Positions 52,552-61,615 of a stretch of 64,000 nt of DNA are shown piece by piece (position 1 is the stretch's first letter; each line of letters begins with the position of its first letter). The notes below the pieces were generated by a model. The model did not search any database. It was not told the DNA's origin and saw nothing but the letters and a program-made list of their open reading frames with translations. Position numbers and translations under genes: made by a program. The DNA lies in assembly GCF_002019665.1 (NCBI RefSeq), contig NZ_KV917375.1, forward strand, positions 1,927,175 to 1,991,174, in the 5' to 3' direction. The DNA is from Sutcliffiella halmapala. GTDB taxonomy: Bacteria > Bacillota > Bacilli > Bacillales > Bacillaceae_I.

Positions 52552-53307
52552 ATGGATGTGGAGGTCAAAAAAGAAGCGCAAATCTATTTAAAAGATCATG
52601 AAGTGAAAGAACTGATCAAAAAAAGTCAAGCTGGTGAGCAAGAAGCCAGAGACCTAATCGTGTCAAAGAATATGCGACTCGTATGGTCGGTTGTTCAACG
52701 TTTTATGAATAGAGGATATGAACCAGACGACCTTTTCCAAATTGGGTGTATTGGTTTACTAAAATCAGTCGATAAGTTTGATCTTTCTTATGACGTGAAA
52801 TTTTCTACCTATGCCGTTCCGATGATTATCGGGGAAATTCAACGATTTATTCGCGATGATGGAAGTGTGAAGGTGAGTCGCTCTTTAAAAGAGGTTGCGA
52901 ATAAAATAAGAAAGGCGAAGGACGAATTATCTAAGCGCTATGGAAGAGTACCGACAATTAATGAGATTGCAGAGTTTCTTGAAATTACTGCAGAGGAAGT
53001 AGTCCTTGCTCAAGAAGCAGCGAGAGCGCCATCTTCCATTCATGAAACGGTATATGAAAACGATGGGGATCCTATCACGTTACTAGACCAAATTGCTGAC
53101 CACTCAGAAAATCGATGGTTTGATAAAATTGCATTAAAAGAAGCAATTGAAGAGTTGGATGAACGTGAAAAACTAATAGTCTATTTACGCTATTATAAAG
53201 ATCAAACGCAGACAGAGGTCGCACAGAGGCTTGGTATTTCGCAGGTTCAAGTCTCTAGGTTGGAGAAGAAAATATTAGTTCAGATGAAAGATCGTATGGA
53301 TGAGTGA
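52552..53307 (+). CDS. sigF: Sporulation sigma factor F
   Basis: A 251-aa sigma-70-family factor, first forespore-specific sigma factor. Region 2 (NMRLVWSVVQRFMNRGYEPDDLFQIGCIGLLKSVDKFDLSYDVKFSTYAVPMIIGEIQRFIRDDG) and region 4 (YLRYYKDQTQTEVAQRLGISQVQVSRLEKKIL, helix-turn-helix) are clear, with region 3 between. AAGGAGCTAAGCCT precedes the ATG. A stem-loop terminator overlaps its last codons. Confidence 0.96.
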   Translation: MDVEVKKEAQIYLKDHEVKELIKKSQAGEQEARDLIVSKNMRLVWSVVQRFMNRGYEPDDLFQIGCIGLLKSVDKFDLSYDVKFSTYAVPMIIGEIQRFIRDDGSVKVSRSLKEVANKIRKAKDELSKRYGRVPTINEIAEFLEITAEEVVLAQEAARAPSSIHETVYENDGDPITLLDQIADHSENRWFDKIALKEAIEELDEREKLIVYLRYYKDQTQTEVAQRLGISQVQVSRLEKKILVQMKDRMDE

Positions 53308-53328
53308 TGTCCGTACGGTCTTTTTTTT
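53290..53328 (+). terminator. Terminator overlapping the sigF stop
   Basis: GATCGTATGGA (inside the final sigF codons) pairs with TCCGTACGGTC (11 bp, two G-T wobbles), followed by nine Ts. It separates the spoIIA and spoVA transcripts. Confidence 0.8.
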
Positions 53329-53418
53329 GTTTTGGTATTGGGCAATTAAAGTTTTGTTTTTTTCCTTTGGGGAGGAAGAGTTTTTTATGTGGTAATTCTT
53401 GGTGATGTTTTTTCCTTT

Positions 53419-53448
53419 GCATGGTAATTCTCCCACTAAACCATACTA
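53419..53448 (+). promoter_or_regulatory. Sigma-G promoter of the spoVA operon
   Basis: GCATG (53419-53423), exactly 18 nt, CATACTA (53442-53448): both boxes match the sigma-G consensus GHATR-N18-CATWHTA. It also shows that the open frame starting at 53421 cannot be translated in full. Confidence 0.85.
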
Positions 53449-53483
53449 CAGATACAGTATGTTTTGGCGGGATGTGTTCGGGG

Positions 53484-54104
53484 ATGGATAAAATTGTGTA
53501 TATTCGGCTGCGGCATCGTATTCAAGCTCGTCCAAATCAAATCATTAGAATTGGGGATGTCGCACAACTTGTTGCTGATGACAGCATTGTACAACTAATA
53601 GAAAAAGTTGCTGTTCATCATGTGAATATGAGTGATAAATCGATTGTTGTTGTAGATGTCATGCAATTACTGAAGGAATTGCGAAAGGTAGACCCTGAAC
53701 TGGATATTCAAACGTTTGGGGCAGCACAAACAATCGTAGAAATTATGTATAAGAAAAAGCGTTTTCGTCCAATGTTTTTTGCAGCGGTATGGCTATTACT
53801 ATTTTTGGGAGCAGCACTTGCAATTATGAATTTCCACGAAGATGTCAGTATGCGTATTGTCCATCAAAAGATTTTTAAAACAATTACTGGCCTTGAAGAT
53901 GACAAACCACTTTTATTGCAAATACCTTATTCCATTGGTTTAGGCTTAGGTATGATCCTGTTTTTCAATCATGTATTTAAAAAGCGGATAAATGAAGAGC
54001 CAAGTCCATTAGAGGTAGAGATGTTTAATTACCAACAGGATTTGGATCAATATGTGATTATGAATGAGAATAAAGAAAGTTCGAAAAAAATGGATGGCCA
54101 TTAG
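53484..54104 (+). CDS. spoVAA: Stage V sporulation protein AA
   Basis: A 206-aa inner-membrane protein needed for uptake of dipicolinic acid into the forespore. The N-terminal soluble part begins MDKIVYIRLRHRIQARPNQI, close to B. subtilis SpoVAA; two helices follow (MFFAAVWLLLFLGAALAIMNF and IPYSIGLGLGMILFFNHVF), and the end NEEPSPLEVEMFNYQQDLDQY is highly conserved. ATG 53484 lies 36 nt after the sigma-G -10; an upstream ATG at 53472 is possible but less like the family. Confidence 0.93.
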   Translation: MDKIVYIRLRHRIQARPNQIIRIGDVAQLVADDSIVQLIEKVAVHHVNMSDKSIVVVDVMQLLKELRKVDPELDIQTFGAAQTIVEIMYKKKRFRPMFFAAVWLLLFLGAALAIMNFHEDVSMRIVHQKIFKTITGLEDDKPLLLQIPYSIGLGLGMILFFNHVFKKRINEEPSPLEVEMFNYQQDLDQYVIMNENKESSKKMDGH

Positions 54105-54516
54105 TATCATTTTCGTCGTTTTTTTGGGGTTAGCCGGTGGATTAGCGGTGGGATCTGGATTTGTCGCTTTTTTAACAGTCCTTGGAATTATTCCTCGACT
54201 AACACAACTTACAAAAACGACATCATATGTGTATGGCTATGAATGGGGAGTTATTGGAGGGGCCTTATTTGGAAGTTGGATCAGTTTAAATAACGTTGCC
54301 TTCCATTTACCTTCCATTTTGGCCGTTCCGATTGGACTGTTTTGTGGAATATTTGTTGGTTTATTAGCTGCTGCATTAACAGAAGTTCTCAATGTATTAC
54401 CAATCCTTGCAAAACGTATCGGAGTAGATGGGCAAATCGTCATCCTTTTAATGGCGATTGTTTTTGGGAAAATCGTTGGCTCGCTTTATCACTGGCTAAT
54501 ATTCGTTAATTTATGA
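54064..54516 (+). CDS. spoVAB: Stage V sporulation protein AB
   Basis: About 140-150 aa, with four to five helices and the conserved blocks GSGFVAFLTVLGIIPRLTQLTKT and LTEVLNVLPILAKRIG. The start is uncertain: ATG 54064 gives 150 aa overlapping spoVAA by 41 nt, and ATG 54094 (MAISIIFVVFLG) gives a length nearer to B. subtilis. Part of the DPA channel operon. Confidence 0.93.
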   Translation: MRIKKVRKKWMAISIIFVVFLGLAGGLAVGSGFVAFLTVLGIIPRLTQLTKTTSYVYGYEWGVIGGALFGSWISLNNVAFHLPSILAVPIGLFCGIFVGLLAAALTEVLNVLPILAKRIGVDGQIVILLMAIVFGKIVGSLYHWLIFVNL

Positions 54517-54530
54517 AAGGAGAAGCAGAT

Positions 54531-54989
54531 ATGAGTGAAAAATTAAAAGATAACTATCAGCAAAATATAAAAAAATTTCAGCCGAAACCACCTTACTTTA
54601 TAAACTGTGTGAAAGCCTTCCTTGTGGGAGGATTAATCTGCCTAATAGGGCAGGGAATTCAGAATTTCTATATTTCGGTCTTTGATTTTTCAGAAAAACA
54701 AGCAGGAAATCCGACCGTTGCCACCTTGATTTTATTTGCTGCACTGCTTACAGGGTTTGGAGTTTACGATAAGATAGGTCAGTTTGCTGGTGCAGGTTCT
54801 GCAGTGCCTGTGACCGGGTTTGCTAACTCGATGACAAGTGCAGCTTTAGAGCATCGAAGTGAAGGATTAGTACTTGGGGTTGCAACGAATATGTTTAAGC
54901 TAGCTGGGAGCGTCATTGTGTTTGGAGTAGTTGCGGCATATGTGGTTGGGTTTCTTCGTTATCTTTTTAATATGAGTTTTACGGGATAA
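54531..54989 (+). CDS. spoVAC: Stage V sporulation protein AC
   Basis: A 152-aa membrane protein, in B. subtilis a mechanosensitive channel for DPA release. Conserved segments are PPYFINCVKAFLVGGLICLIGQ and GFGVYDKIGQFAGAGSAVPVTGFANSM, which its paralogue SpoVAEB repeats. ATG 54531 has AAAGGAG at 8 nt; the longer frame from 54513 covers that site. It overlaps none of its neighbours; spoVAD follows after 15 nt. Confidence 0.95.
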   Translation: MSEKLKDNYQQNIKKFQPKPPYFINCVKAFLVGGLICLIGQGIQNFYISVFDFSEKQAGNPTVATLILFAALLTGFGVYDKIGQFAGAGSAVPVTGFANSMTSAALEHRSEGLVLGVATNMFKLAGSVIVFGVVAAYVVGFLRYLFNMSFTG

Positions 54990-55004
54990 AGGAGGAGAAA
55001 GGTT

Positions 55005-56015
55005 ATGAGGATAGTAGGAAAGCAAACATGGATTTTTCAAAATCCAATCTATATTAATGCGACCGGAACAGCTGTTGGCCCTAAAGAGGCAGATGGGCCA
55101 CTCGGAGCAGATTTTGACTACTCATTCAAGGAGTTACATTGTGGGGAGGACAACTGGGAGCTGGCAGAGAGAAGGCTGATGGAGCAGTCTATCCAATCGT
55201 GCTTAAGTAAGGAGAAGCTAGAATATAAAGATATTGATCTCTTCTTAGCTGGAGATTTACTTAATCAAAATGTTACAGCTAATTATGTTGCGCGTCACCA
55301 TCAGATTCCATTTCTCTGTATGTTTGGTGCTTGCTCTACTTCCATGGAAACATTAGCGATGTCTGCTGCATTAGTCGATGCGGGTTTTGCAAATAGAGTG
55401 CTAGCGTCAACAAGTAGTCATAACGCAACTGCTGAAAGACAATTTCGTTATCCAACTGAATATGGCGGGCAAAAGCCAGATTCGGCAACGTTTACCGTGA
55501 CAGGTGCAGGTACAGCTTTAGTTAGTAAAGAAAAAGGTGCGGTGAAAATAACCTCAGCTACGATAGGGAGGGTGATTGATTTAGGAATTACTGATCCATT
55601 TGATATGGGAACGGCTATGGCTCCAGCTGCTGCGGATACGATTCAGGCTCATCTACAAGATTTAAACATACAACCTGATGAGTATGATTTAATCGCTACT
55701 GGTGATCTGTCTGGCGTAGGTAGTCCTATTTTAAAAGAATTACTGAAAGAAGAAGGCTTTGATGTTTCGATTATTCATAATGATTGTGGCCTAATGATTT
55801 ATCGCTCCGATCAAAATGTGTTTGCTGGAGGAAGTGGCTGTGGCTGTGCAGCTGTCGTAACATATGGTCATATCATAAATGAACTGAAAACTGGGGCCTT
55901 AAAGAAGGTGTTGGTTGTAGCAACCGGCGCATTATTAAGCCCGACAATGCTTCAACAGAAGGAATCGATTCCAACCATTGCCCATGGTGTCGTTCTAGAA
56001 AGGGTGAATAATTAA
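55005..56015 (+). CDS. spoVAD: Stage V sporulation protein AD
   Basis: A 336-aa thiolase-fold protein that binds dipicolinic acid. It contains the ketoacyl-synthase-like blocks [32 protein letters not shown]-type ([20 protein letters not shown]), [17 protein letters not shown] and [29 protein letters not shown] lies before the ATG. Its stop codon overlaps the next start (TAATG), coupling it to spoVAEB. Confidence 0.96.
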   Translation: MRIVGKQTWIFQNPIYINATGTAVGPKEADGPLGADFDYSFKELHCGEDNWELAERRLMEQSIQSCLSKEKLEYKDIDLFLAGDLLNQNVTANYVARHHQIPFLCMFGACSTSMETLAMSAALVDAGFANRVLASTSSHNATAERQFRYPTEYGGQKPDSATFTVTGAGTALVSKEKGAVKITSATIGRVIDLGITDPFDMGTAMAPAAADTIQAHLQDLNIQPDEYDLIATGDLSGVGSPILKELLKEEGFDVSIIHNDCGLMIYRSDQNVFAGGSGCGCAAVVTYGHIINELKTGALKKVLVVATGALLSPTMLQQKESIPTIAHGVVLERVNN

Positions 56016-56365
56016 TGGAGTATGTCATTGCGTTTGTTGTAGGTGGACTTGTTTGTGTAGTTGGACAACTTCTATTGGATTTTTGCAAGCTTACACCAGC
56101 TCATGTAATGAGTAGCTTTGTGGTAGCAGGTGCCATTCTAGACGGGTTTGGAATATATGATAAATTCATTGACTTTGCTGGTGCAGGTGCAACGGTTCCT
56201 ATAACTAGTTTTGGGCATTCTTTGCTCCACGGGGCTATGCATCAATCGGAAAAGCACGGCTTAGTGGGAATAGGTATGGGCATATTTGAATTAACATCTG
56301 CTGGGATTTCTTCTGCTATTCTATTTGCTTTTCTTGTGGCATTAATATTTAAGCCGAAAGGATAA
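56015..56365 (+). CDS. spoVAEB: Stage V sporulation protein AEB
   Basis: A 116-aa membrane protein related to SpoVAC ([53 protein letters not shown]). Start overlaps the spoVAD stop. Part of the DPA import channel. Confidence 0.95.
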   Translation: MEYVIAFVVGGLVCVVGQLLLDFCKLTPAHVMSSFVVAGAILDGFGIYDKFIDFAGAGATVPITSFGHSLLHGAMHQSEKHGLVGIGMGIFELTSAGISSAILFAFLVALIFKPKG

Positions 56366-56372
56366 GGACCAC

Positions 56373-56984
56373 ATGATAAAAAAACGGGTCATTTTAGTCA
56401 CAGATGGAGATGTGTACGCGAAGAAAAACATTCAATTAGTTGCGAAGAAGTACGGGGGGAGATGTATTTCGAGTTCCTTTGGAAATCCGACATTATTGAG
56501 CGGCGAAGAAATGGTTCAATTAATCTTAAAAGCCAAATCAGAGCCTGTTTTTGTGATGTTTGATGACAGTGGTTATTTGGGCGAAGGAGCAGGGGAAATA
56601 GCATTGAAGTATGTAGCCTCTCATCCGCAGATAGAGGTTCTTGGTGTCATTGCGGTTGCTTCTAAAACACATCAATCCGAATGGGCGAAAGTAAATGTTA
56701 CCGTTGATCGTGATTTACAAGTTTCATCCTTTGGAGTAGATAAAAGTGGGATTCAAGAAATGGATATTGGAAGAATAAATGGAGACACCGTGTATTGTTT
56801 AGATACCATTGATGTTCCCGTTATTGTAGGAATTGGTGATATTGGCAAAATGGCCAGGAAAGATGATGTGAAGCGAGGAGCTCCCGTAACTTGTAAAGCA
56901 GTAGAAATCATTTTAGAGAGGAATGGGTATGATGTCTCACAATGGAATGGAAAAAATACCGATTTCACCGAAGCTGACGAATAA
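56373..56984 (+). CDS. spoVAEA: Stage V sporulation protein AEA
   Basis: A 203-aa soluble protein (DUF1359-like) beginning [33 protein letters not shown], with the conserved [42 protein letters not shown] and [20 protein letters not shown]. In B. subtilis this and spoVAEB lie in the same operon. GATAAGGACC is before the ATG. It overlaps the spoVAF start by about 50 nt. Confidence 0.93.
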   Translation: MIKKRVILVTDGDVYAKKNIQLVAKKYGGRCISSSFGNPTLLSGEEMVQLILKAKSEPVFVMFDDSGYLGEGAGEIALKYVASHPQIEVLGVIAVASKTHQSEWAKVNVTVDRDLQVSSFGVDKSGIQEMDIGRINGDTVYCLDTIDVPVIVGIGDIGKMARKDDVKRGAPVTCKAVEIILERNGYDVSQWNGKNTDFTEADE

Positions 56985-58407
56985 CGAGGATTTTTTTAAA
57001 GATAAAGTAGGATTGAATGACAGTTTTGATTTAGGAATAAGAAAGATTACGGTTCTTGGAAAAGAATTAAATATTTATTATGTGAATGGCCTATGTGACA
57101 CGAGCTATATTATCGAGTTAATGGAAGAGCTTGTTCATATCAATGATGTGGAGCGGAAAACATATAAAACCAAAGAAATTATCCATAATCGTCTTGTCCA
57201 CCAGCAAGTGGAGACAATTAAGTATTTGGATGAAGTTGTAGATCAGGTTTTAAGTGGACTAATCGCCATTCTTATTGAAGGAGAAGACACCGGGTTTGTC
57301 GTTGATACGAGATCTTATCCTGGGAGAAATCCAGAGGAGCCTGACACCGAGAAAGTAGTGCGAGGAGCACGTGATGGATATGTAGAGAATATCATTGTAA
57401 ATACAGCACTAACGAGAAGAAGGATAAGAGATGAGCGTTTGCGTAATGAGATTTTTCAGGTAGGTGAACGCTCTAAAACAGACATATGCCTTTCCTACAT
57501 AAAAGATGTTGCAGACCCTGATTTAGTGGATATCATTCGAAAAGAAATCCAAAATATTAAGATAGACGGAATCACGATGGCTGATAAAACAGTGGAAGAG
57601 TTTCTGGTGAAACAAGGCTTCAATCCATTTCCGCTTGTACGGTTTACAGAAAGACCTGATATAGCGGCAACTCATCTGCTAGAAGGACATGTTATTATCA
57701 TGGTCGACACTTCTCCGAGTGTTATTATCACACCTACAACTTTCTTTCATCATGTACAACATGTGGAGGAGTATCGCCAATCACCAGCAGTCGGGACATT
57801 TGTTCGGTGGGTTCGTTTTGTAGGGATCTTTGCTTCCTTATTTTTATTGCCAATGTGGTTTTTAATGGTAATTGAACCAAGCATGTTACCTGAAGCGATA
57901 AGTTTTGTTGGTCCGAATGAACAGTCGAATATTCCGATCGTTATTCAGATTTTCCTCGCAGATATTGGGGTTGAATTTTTAAGGCTTGCGGCGATTCATA
58001 CTCCAACAGCTCTCTCTACTGCGATGGGTTTAATTGCTGCAGTATTAATTGGACAAATCGCGATTGATGTGGGGTTATTTGTTCCAGAAGTTATTTTATA
58101 TGTAGCGGTTGCGGCAATTGGATCTTTTACCACACCAAGCTATGAATTAAGTGTTGCAAATAAAATTGTTCGACTGATTCTATTAGCCCTAGTAGCGCTT
58201 TTTAAAGCACCAGGATTAATAATTGGCGGTACTTTATTCGTTATTTTTCTAGCGGGGATCCGCTCGTTAAATACTCCATATTTATGGCCGTTTATTCCAT
58301 TTAACGCAAAAGCGTTATTTATGATCTTAATTAGACGTAGTACTCCAGGAGCGAAAGTGAGACCGAGTATCGTACATCCAAAAAATCGCTTTAGACAACC
58401 ACAATAA
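56929..58407 (+). CDS. spoVAF: Stage V sporulation protein AF
   Basis: About 490 aa, related to the A subunits of Ger nutrient receptors. Hydrophilic N-terminal domain (about 1-285, with [32 protein letters not shown]-type conserved region and [40 protein letters not shown]), then about five helices ([18 protein letters not shown] to [11 protein letters not shown]). ATG 56929 or 56932 fits AGAGAGGA best; ATG 56947 gives the N-terminus most like B. subtilis. It ends the spoVA operon. Confidence 0.93.
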   Translation: MMSHNGMEKIPISPKLTNNEDFFKDKVGLNDSFDLGIRKITVLGKELNIYYVNGLCDTSYIIELMEELVHINDVERKTYKTKEIIHNRLVHQQVETIKYLDEVVDQVLSGLIAILIEGEDTGFVVDTRSYPGRNPEEPDTEKVVRGARDGYVENIIVNTALTRRRIRDERLRNEIFQVGERSKTDICLSYIKDVADPDLVDIIRKEIQNIKIDGITMADKTVEEFLVKQGFNPFPLVRFTERPDIAATHLLEGHVIIMVDTSPSVIITPTTFFHHVQHVEEYRQSPAVGTFVRWVRFVGIFASLFLLPMWFLMVIEPSMLPEAISFVGPNEQSNIPIVIQIFLADIGVEFLRLAAIHTPTALSTAMGLIAAVLIGQIAIDVGLFVPEVILYVAVAAIGSFTTPSYELSVANKIVRLILLALVALFKAPGLIIGGTLFVIFLAGIRSLNTPYLWPFIPFNAKALFMILIRRSTPGAKVRPSIVHPKNRFRQPQ

Positions 58408-58491
58408 AAAAGTAGTAAGAATATTCGCTTGATAGGGGAAAATAGATGTGATAGAGTTTATTTAATCAAATAAAGAGGTAAAGGGTTTGCT

Positions 58492-58524
58492 AACAGCTAA
58501 ATGAGTTCTGTTTAGCTGTTTTTT
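58492..58524 (+). terminator. Terminator of the spoVA operon
   Basis: AACAGCTAAA and TTTAGCTGTT, 10-bp perfect stem, then TTTTTT. The 104 nt to lysA hold nothing recognised; no lysine riboswitch is present. Confidence 0.88.
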
Positions 58525-58628
58525 CTTACTAAGTCTTAAAATGGGCAAGTACCCTTCCCCTTTCTGAATAAAAGAATAATGTACAACATGAGTAACCTAA
58601 AAGACTACATTAAGAGGAGAAATAGCGC

Positions 58629-59954
58629 ATGTATTTTCATGGAACAAGTCAAGTAAATGAAAAGGGACATTTAGAAATTGGTGGAGTAGATACGATTGAA
58701 TTAGCCAATCAGTATGGAACACCGTTATATATTTATGATGTAGCACTTATTCGAGAACGAGCGCGTAATTTCCAAAAGACGTTTAAAAATCTAGGAATTA
58801 AAGCGCAAGTTGCTTATGCGAGTAAGGCATTCTCGTCTATTGCAATGTTTCAATTAGCTAAAGAAGAAGGATTATCGCTTGATGTTGTTTCAGGAGGCGA
58901 ATTATTTACTGCACTTGTAGCAGACTTCCCTGTTGATCGGATTCATTTCCATGGCAATAACAAAAGCTATGAAGAGTTAGAAATGGCTGTTCAGCAAAAG
59001 ATTGGCTGTGTCGTAGTAGATAACTTCTATGAATTAGAGCTATTACAAGAAATTTGCCAAAAACATGATTACATAATGCCGATACTTTTACGAGTAACAC
59101 CAGGTATTGAAGCGCATACCCACGATTATATTTTAACTGGGCAAGAGGATTCTAAGTTTGGTTTTGATTTACAGAGCGGGCAAGCAGGAGATGCGATGAA
59201 GCTTGCAATTAAAGCTTCTCATCTAGATTTATTAGGTATTCACTGCCATATTGGTTCACAAATTTTTGAAACAACGGGTTTCAAATTAGCAGCAGAAAAA
59301 TTATTTGAAACTTTAAAGAATTGGAAAGCTGAAGTAGAGTTTGAAGCTAGAGTAGTAAATCTGGGTGGTGGGTTTGGAATTCGCTATACTAAAGAAGATG
59401 ATCCGATTCCAGTATCTGTATATGTGGAAGAGATAATTAAAGATGTGCAAACTTATGTAAAAGAGATGAACTTACAGATGCCAGAAATTTGGATTGAGCC
59501 AGGCCGCTCTTTAGTTGGTGATGCCGGAACTACTATTTACTCCGTTGGTTCAAAGAAAGAAATTCCTAATATTCGCAAGTACCTAGCGATTGACGGTGGG
59601 ATGAGTGATAATATTCGTCCAGCCCTCTATCAAGCAAAATATGAGGCAGTGTTAGCAAATCGGGTAAATGACCCTGCAGACGAAACGGTTTCGATTGCAG
59701 GCAAGTGTTGCGAATCCGGCGATATGCTTATTTGGGATCTTCCTTTACCTAAAGCAAACCATGAAGATTATTTAGCAGTTTTCTGTACAGGTGCATATGG
59801 CTACTCGATGGCAAATAATTATAACCGGATCACAAGACCAGCTGTCGTATTTGTAGAAGATGGAGAAACGCAGCTAGTTATAAAAAGAGAAACATTTGAA
59901 GATTTGGTGCGATTAGATTTACCGTTTCAGTCAAAATCGAAAATACTAAAGTAA
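58629..59954 (+). CDS. lysA: Diaminopimelate decarboxylase
   Basis: The PLP enzyme making lysine from meso-diaminopimelate. A 441-aa fold III decarboxylase; the PLP lysine is in QVAYASKAFSS, the glycine-rich phosphate site in VNLGGGFGIRY, and the catalytic cysteine in KCCESGDMLIW. AAGAGGAG precedes the ATG. Located between the spoVA operon and ppiB as in B. subtilis. Confidence 0.96.
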   Translation: MYFHGTSQVNEKGHLEIGGVDTIELANQYGTPLYIYDVALIRERARNFQKTFKNLGIKAQVAYASKAFSSIAMFQLAKEEGLSLDVVSGGELFTALVADFPVDRIHFHGNNKSYEELEMAVQQKIGCVVVDNFYELELLQEICQKHDYIMPILLRVTPGIEAHTHDYILTGQEDSKFGFDLQSGQAGDAMKLAIKASHLDLLGIHCHIGSQIFETTGFKLAAEKLFETLKNWKAEVEFEARVVNLGGGFGIRYTKEDDPIPVSVYVEEIIKDVQTYVKEMNLQMPEIWIEPGRSLVGDAGTTIYSVGSKKEIPNIRKYLAIDGGMSDNIRPALYQAKYEAVLANRVNDPADETVSIAGKCCESGDMLIWDLPLPKANHEDYLAVFCTGAYGYSMANNYNRITRPAVVFVEDGETQLVIKRETFEDLVRLDLPFQSKSKILK

Positions 59955-59976
59955 CTAAAGTAATTCATTTAGGATG

Positions 59977-60012
59977 AAGCCTATTCCGATCGTTAGTGGG
60001 GTAGGCTTTTTC
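59977..60012 (+). terminator. Terminator after lysA
   Basis: AAGCCTA and TAGGCTT pair around an 18-nt loop, followed by TTTTTCT. Confidence 0.75.
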
Positions 60013-60150
60013 TGGTTTTAGGATTTGACGAATACAGAAGAAACCCCTGAGTTAACAAAATAACATTTTCATAGGCTCTTGCTTTCCTTTGGACATAGAA
60101 TCATGTATGATAAAGACTGATTAAGTTACTCATAAAGGAGATGTTTTCCC

Positions 60151-60591
60151 ATGAAAAAACAAGGATACATACTAATGCAAAACGGTGAGAAAATCGAATT
60201 CGAATTATATCCAAATGAAGCACCAAACACTGTTGCTAATTTCGAGAAGTTAGCAAACGAAGGATTCTACAATGGTGTTACTTTCCACCGTGTTATTCCT
60301 GGCTTTGTAAGTCAAGGTGGCGACCCAACTGGTACAGGTGCTGGTGGTAGTGGAACAACAATCAAATGTGAAACTGAAGGCAACCCACATAAGCATGAAG
60401 CTGGTAGCCTTTCCATGGCGCACGCTGGGAGAGACACTGGTTCTAGCCAATTCTTCATCGTACATGAGCCACAACCACATTTAAATGGTGTGCACACTGT
60501 ATTCGGTAAAGTAACTTCTGGTCTTGAAACAGCTAGAAGCATGAAAAATGGCGACACTATGGAGAAAGTTGAAATAGTGGACGCCCAATAG
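60151..60591 (+). CDS. ppiB: Peptidyl-prolyl cis-trans isomerase (cyclophilin) PpiB
   Basis: A 146-aa cytosolic cyclophilin. The active-site segments [54 protein letters not shown] are all present. AAAGGAGAT lies before the ATG. Monocistronic; a small terminator follows. Confidence 0.96.
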   Translation: MKKQGYILMQNGEKIEFELYPNEAPNTVANFEKLANEGFYNGVTFHRVIPGFVSQGGDPTGTGAGGSGTTIKCETEGNPHKHEAGSLSMAHAGRDTGSSQFFIVHEPQPHLNGVHTVFGKVTSGLETARSMKNGDTMEKVEIVDAQ

Positions 60592-60605
60592 TAAGTTTAA
60601 AAGGT

Positions 60606-60631
60606 GGGAGCAGAAATGCTCTCTCTTTTTT
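60606..60631 (+). terminator. Terminator after ppiB
   Basis: GGGAGCA and TGCTCTC (one G-T pair) with a GAAA tetraloop, then TCTTTTTT. Confidence 0.8.
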
Positions 60632-60784
60632 ATAGAATGGCTCTGTTCAATTTTACTGTTCATTCCGTATCATGCGAAAAATCCCCCGGCTACTGGCTTC
60701 CACCTCGGTTCAAAGGGGTCACCTTCTTTTCACGGGAAGCACCCATATAAAAAACTTAAACTTAGATGATGAAAAAGTGGAGCT

Positions 60785-60830
60785 CCCCGCGGAAAGCGAA
60801 CACCTGGCACGGAAATCTACAGGGTGTTTA
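60785..60830 (+). repeat. Partial copy of the dispersed repeat
   Basis: The 46 nt CCCCGCGGAAAGCGAACACC to ACAGGGTGTTTA match 43728-43773 with five substitutions. The 5' half of the element is missing; the preceding sequence from about 60664 is likely a degraded remnant. Confidence 0.8.
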
Positions 60831-60937
60831 ATGTGCCACCCTTATTTTCAGGGTAGTCTATAGAATAAAATAAGCGTAACGGCAATAAAGAAAGGATAGT
60901 TAGATTCAACTTCAGCGTATAGCCTCCTAATTCATAA

Positions 60938-60979
60938 GGGTTTTTCTAAGGGTGCTTATGAGCACTCTATAGAAAACTC
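60938..60979. repeat. Long imperfect hairpin
   Basis: GGGTTTTTCTAAGGGTGC pairs imperfectly with GCACTCTATAGAAAACTC around TTATGA. It has no T-run and belongs to no gene, so it could be part of a degenerate repeat. Confidence 0.45.
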
Positions 60980-61043
60980 TTTATACTTGTCTAGGGGGAA
61001 TAAAAAGCTTAGACGTTGTTATTTGTAGAAAGTAGGGTTTAAA

Positions 61044-61130
61044 ATGAATAAATCAAATTGGATTCTAGCAGGTGTTTTACTCGTTATGTCACTTGTTTGG
61101 GGTATTATTTATTGGTTTTTTATCGTCTAA
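61044..61130 (+). CDS. 28-aa single-helix membrane peptide
   Basis: ATG 61044 begins MNKSNWILAGVLLVMSLVWG followed by IIYWFFIV. It is one transmembrane helix with a charged N-terminus, the pattern of small membrane proteins that regulate larger complexes. The ribosome binding site AGGGTTTAAA is weak. It lies 85 nt upstream of the FMN riboswitch. No family recognised. Confidence 0.5.
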   Translation: MNKSNWILAGVLLVMSLVWGIIYWFFIV

Positions 61131-61213
61131 ATGGAGTAAGTAATAGATTTTAAAATTTTACTTCTTTGAAAGATATGCTAAGATAATGTAGAACATAAAA
61201 TTATATATTTATG

Positions 61214-61541
61214 TCCTTCGGGGGTGGGTGCAATTCCCTACCGGCGGTGATGAAGCATGATTGCTTCTTAGTCCGTGACCCAGTTTATTTGTGAAAAGTA
61301 TAGCCACTTAGTTTTGGTTATTGTTGGAGCTAAACAAGCCGCTTCTGCTTTTCTGTGTCTAGCTCCAGCGGCTAGCTCCTCGAGTCATAAGTCAGTTTCC
61401 TACAGAGGTCAAAAGAACAACCTCTGTAGGAAACTGTCTTATGCTTGTCGGAGCTGAACGAGCCGCTTCTGCTTTTCTTGTAAACTGGTGGATCTGGTGT
61501 AATTCCAGGGCCGACAGTGAAAGTCTGGATGGGAGAAGGAT
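61214..61541 (+). promoter_or_regulatory. FMN riboswitch (RFN element), interrupted
   Basis: The 5' half shows TCCTTCGGGGGTGGGTGCAA, TTCCCTACCGGCGGTGATGA and AGTCCGTGACC; the 3' half shows GTGGATCTGG, GGGCCGACAGTGAAAGTCTG and GATGGGAGAAGGAT. P1 is TCCTTC (61214-61219) with GAAGGA (61535-61540). The variable stem is CCAGTTTA (61280-61287) with TAAACTGG (61481-61488), and 193 nt of foreign repeat lie between those arms. All conserved core segments are present, so FMN sensing may survive. Confidence 0.93.
61288..61480 (+). repeat. Hairpin-forming dispersed repeat inside the FMN riboswitch
   Basis: A 29-nt direct repeat, GGAGCTAAACAAGCCGCTTC then TGCTTTTCT (61326-61354) and 61450-61478 (27 of 29 identical), flanks a long stem. 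The stem has AGCTCC with GGAGCT, CATAAG with CTTATG, and the perfect 17-bp arms CAGTTTCCTACAGAGGT (61393-61409) and ACCTCTGTAGGAAACTG (61420-61436). The sequence TGTCTAGCTCCAGCGGCTAG plus CTTATGCTTGTCGGAGCTGA is of a kind frequent in Bacillaceae intergenic repeats. Confidence 0.85.
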
Positions 61542-61615
61542 TTAAGTTGCTAAAGCAGTGAAAAAACACTTAGGTGAGCACTGTTTATTTTCCTATACGC
61601 AATTTTAATCCATTT

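Noticed and set aside
53421-53483. Longer SpoVAA N-terminus
   Set aside because: The sigma-G -10 box lies at 53442-53448, inside that extension, so it would not be on the mRNA.
58408-58628. Lysine riboswitch before lysA
   Set aside because: No L-box core sequence is present; the gap holds only a terminator and a ribosome binding site.
60672-60863. 63-codon frame after ppiB
   Set aside because: It spans the degenerate dispersed repeat, with no ribosome binding site.
61275-61569. Frames of 60 and 65 codons across the rib leader
   Set aside because: They lie inside the FMN riboswitch and its inserted repeat; structure and not coding explains them.
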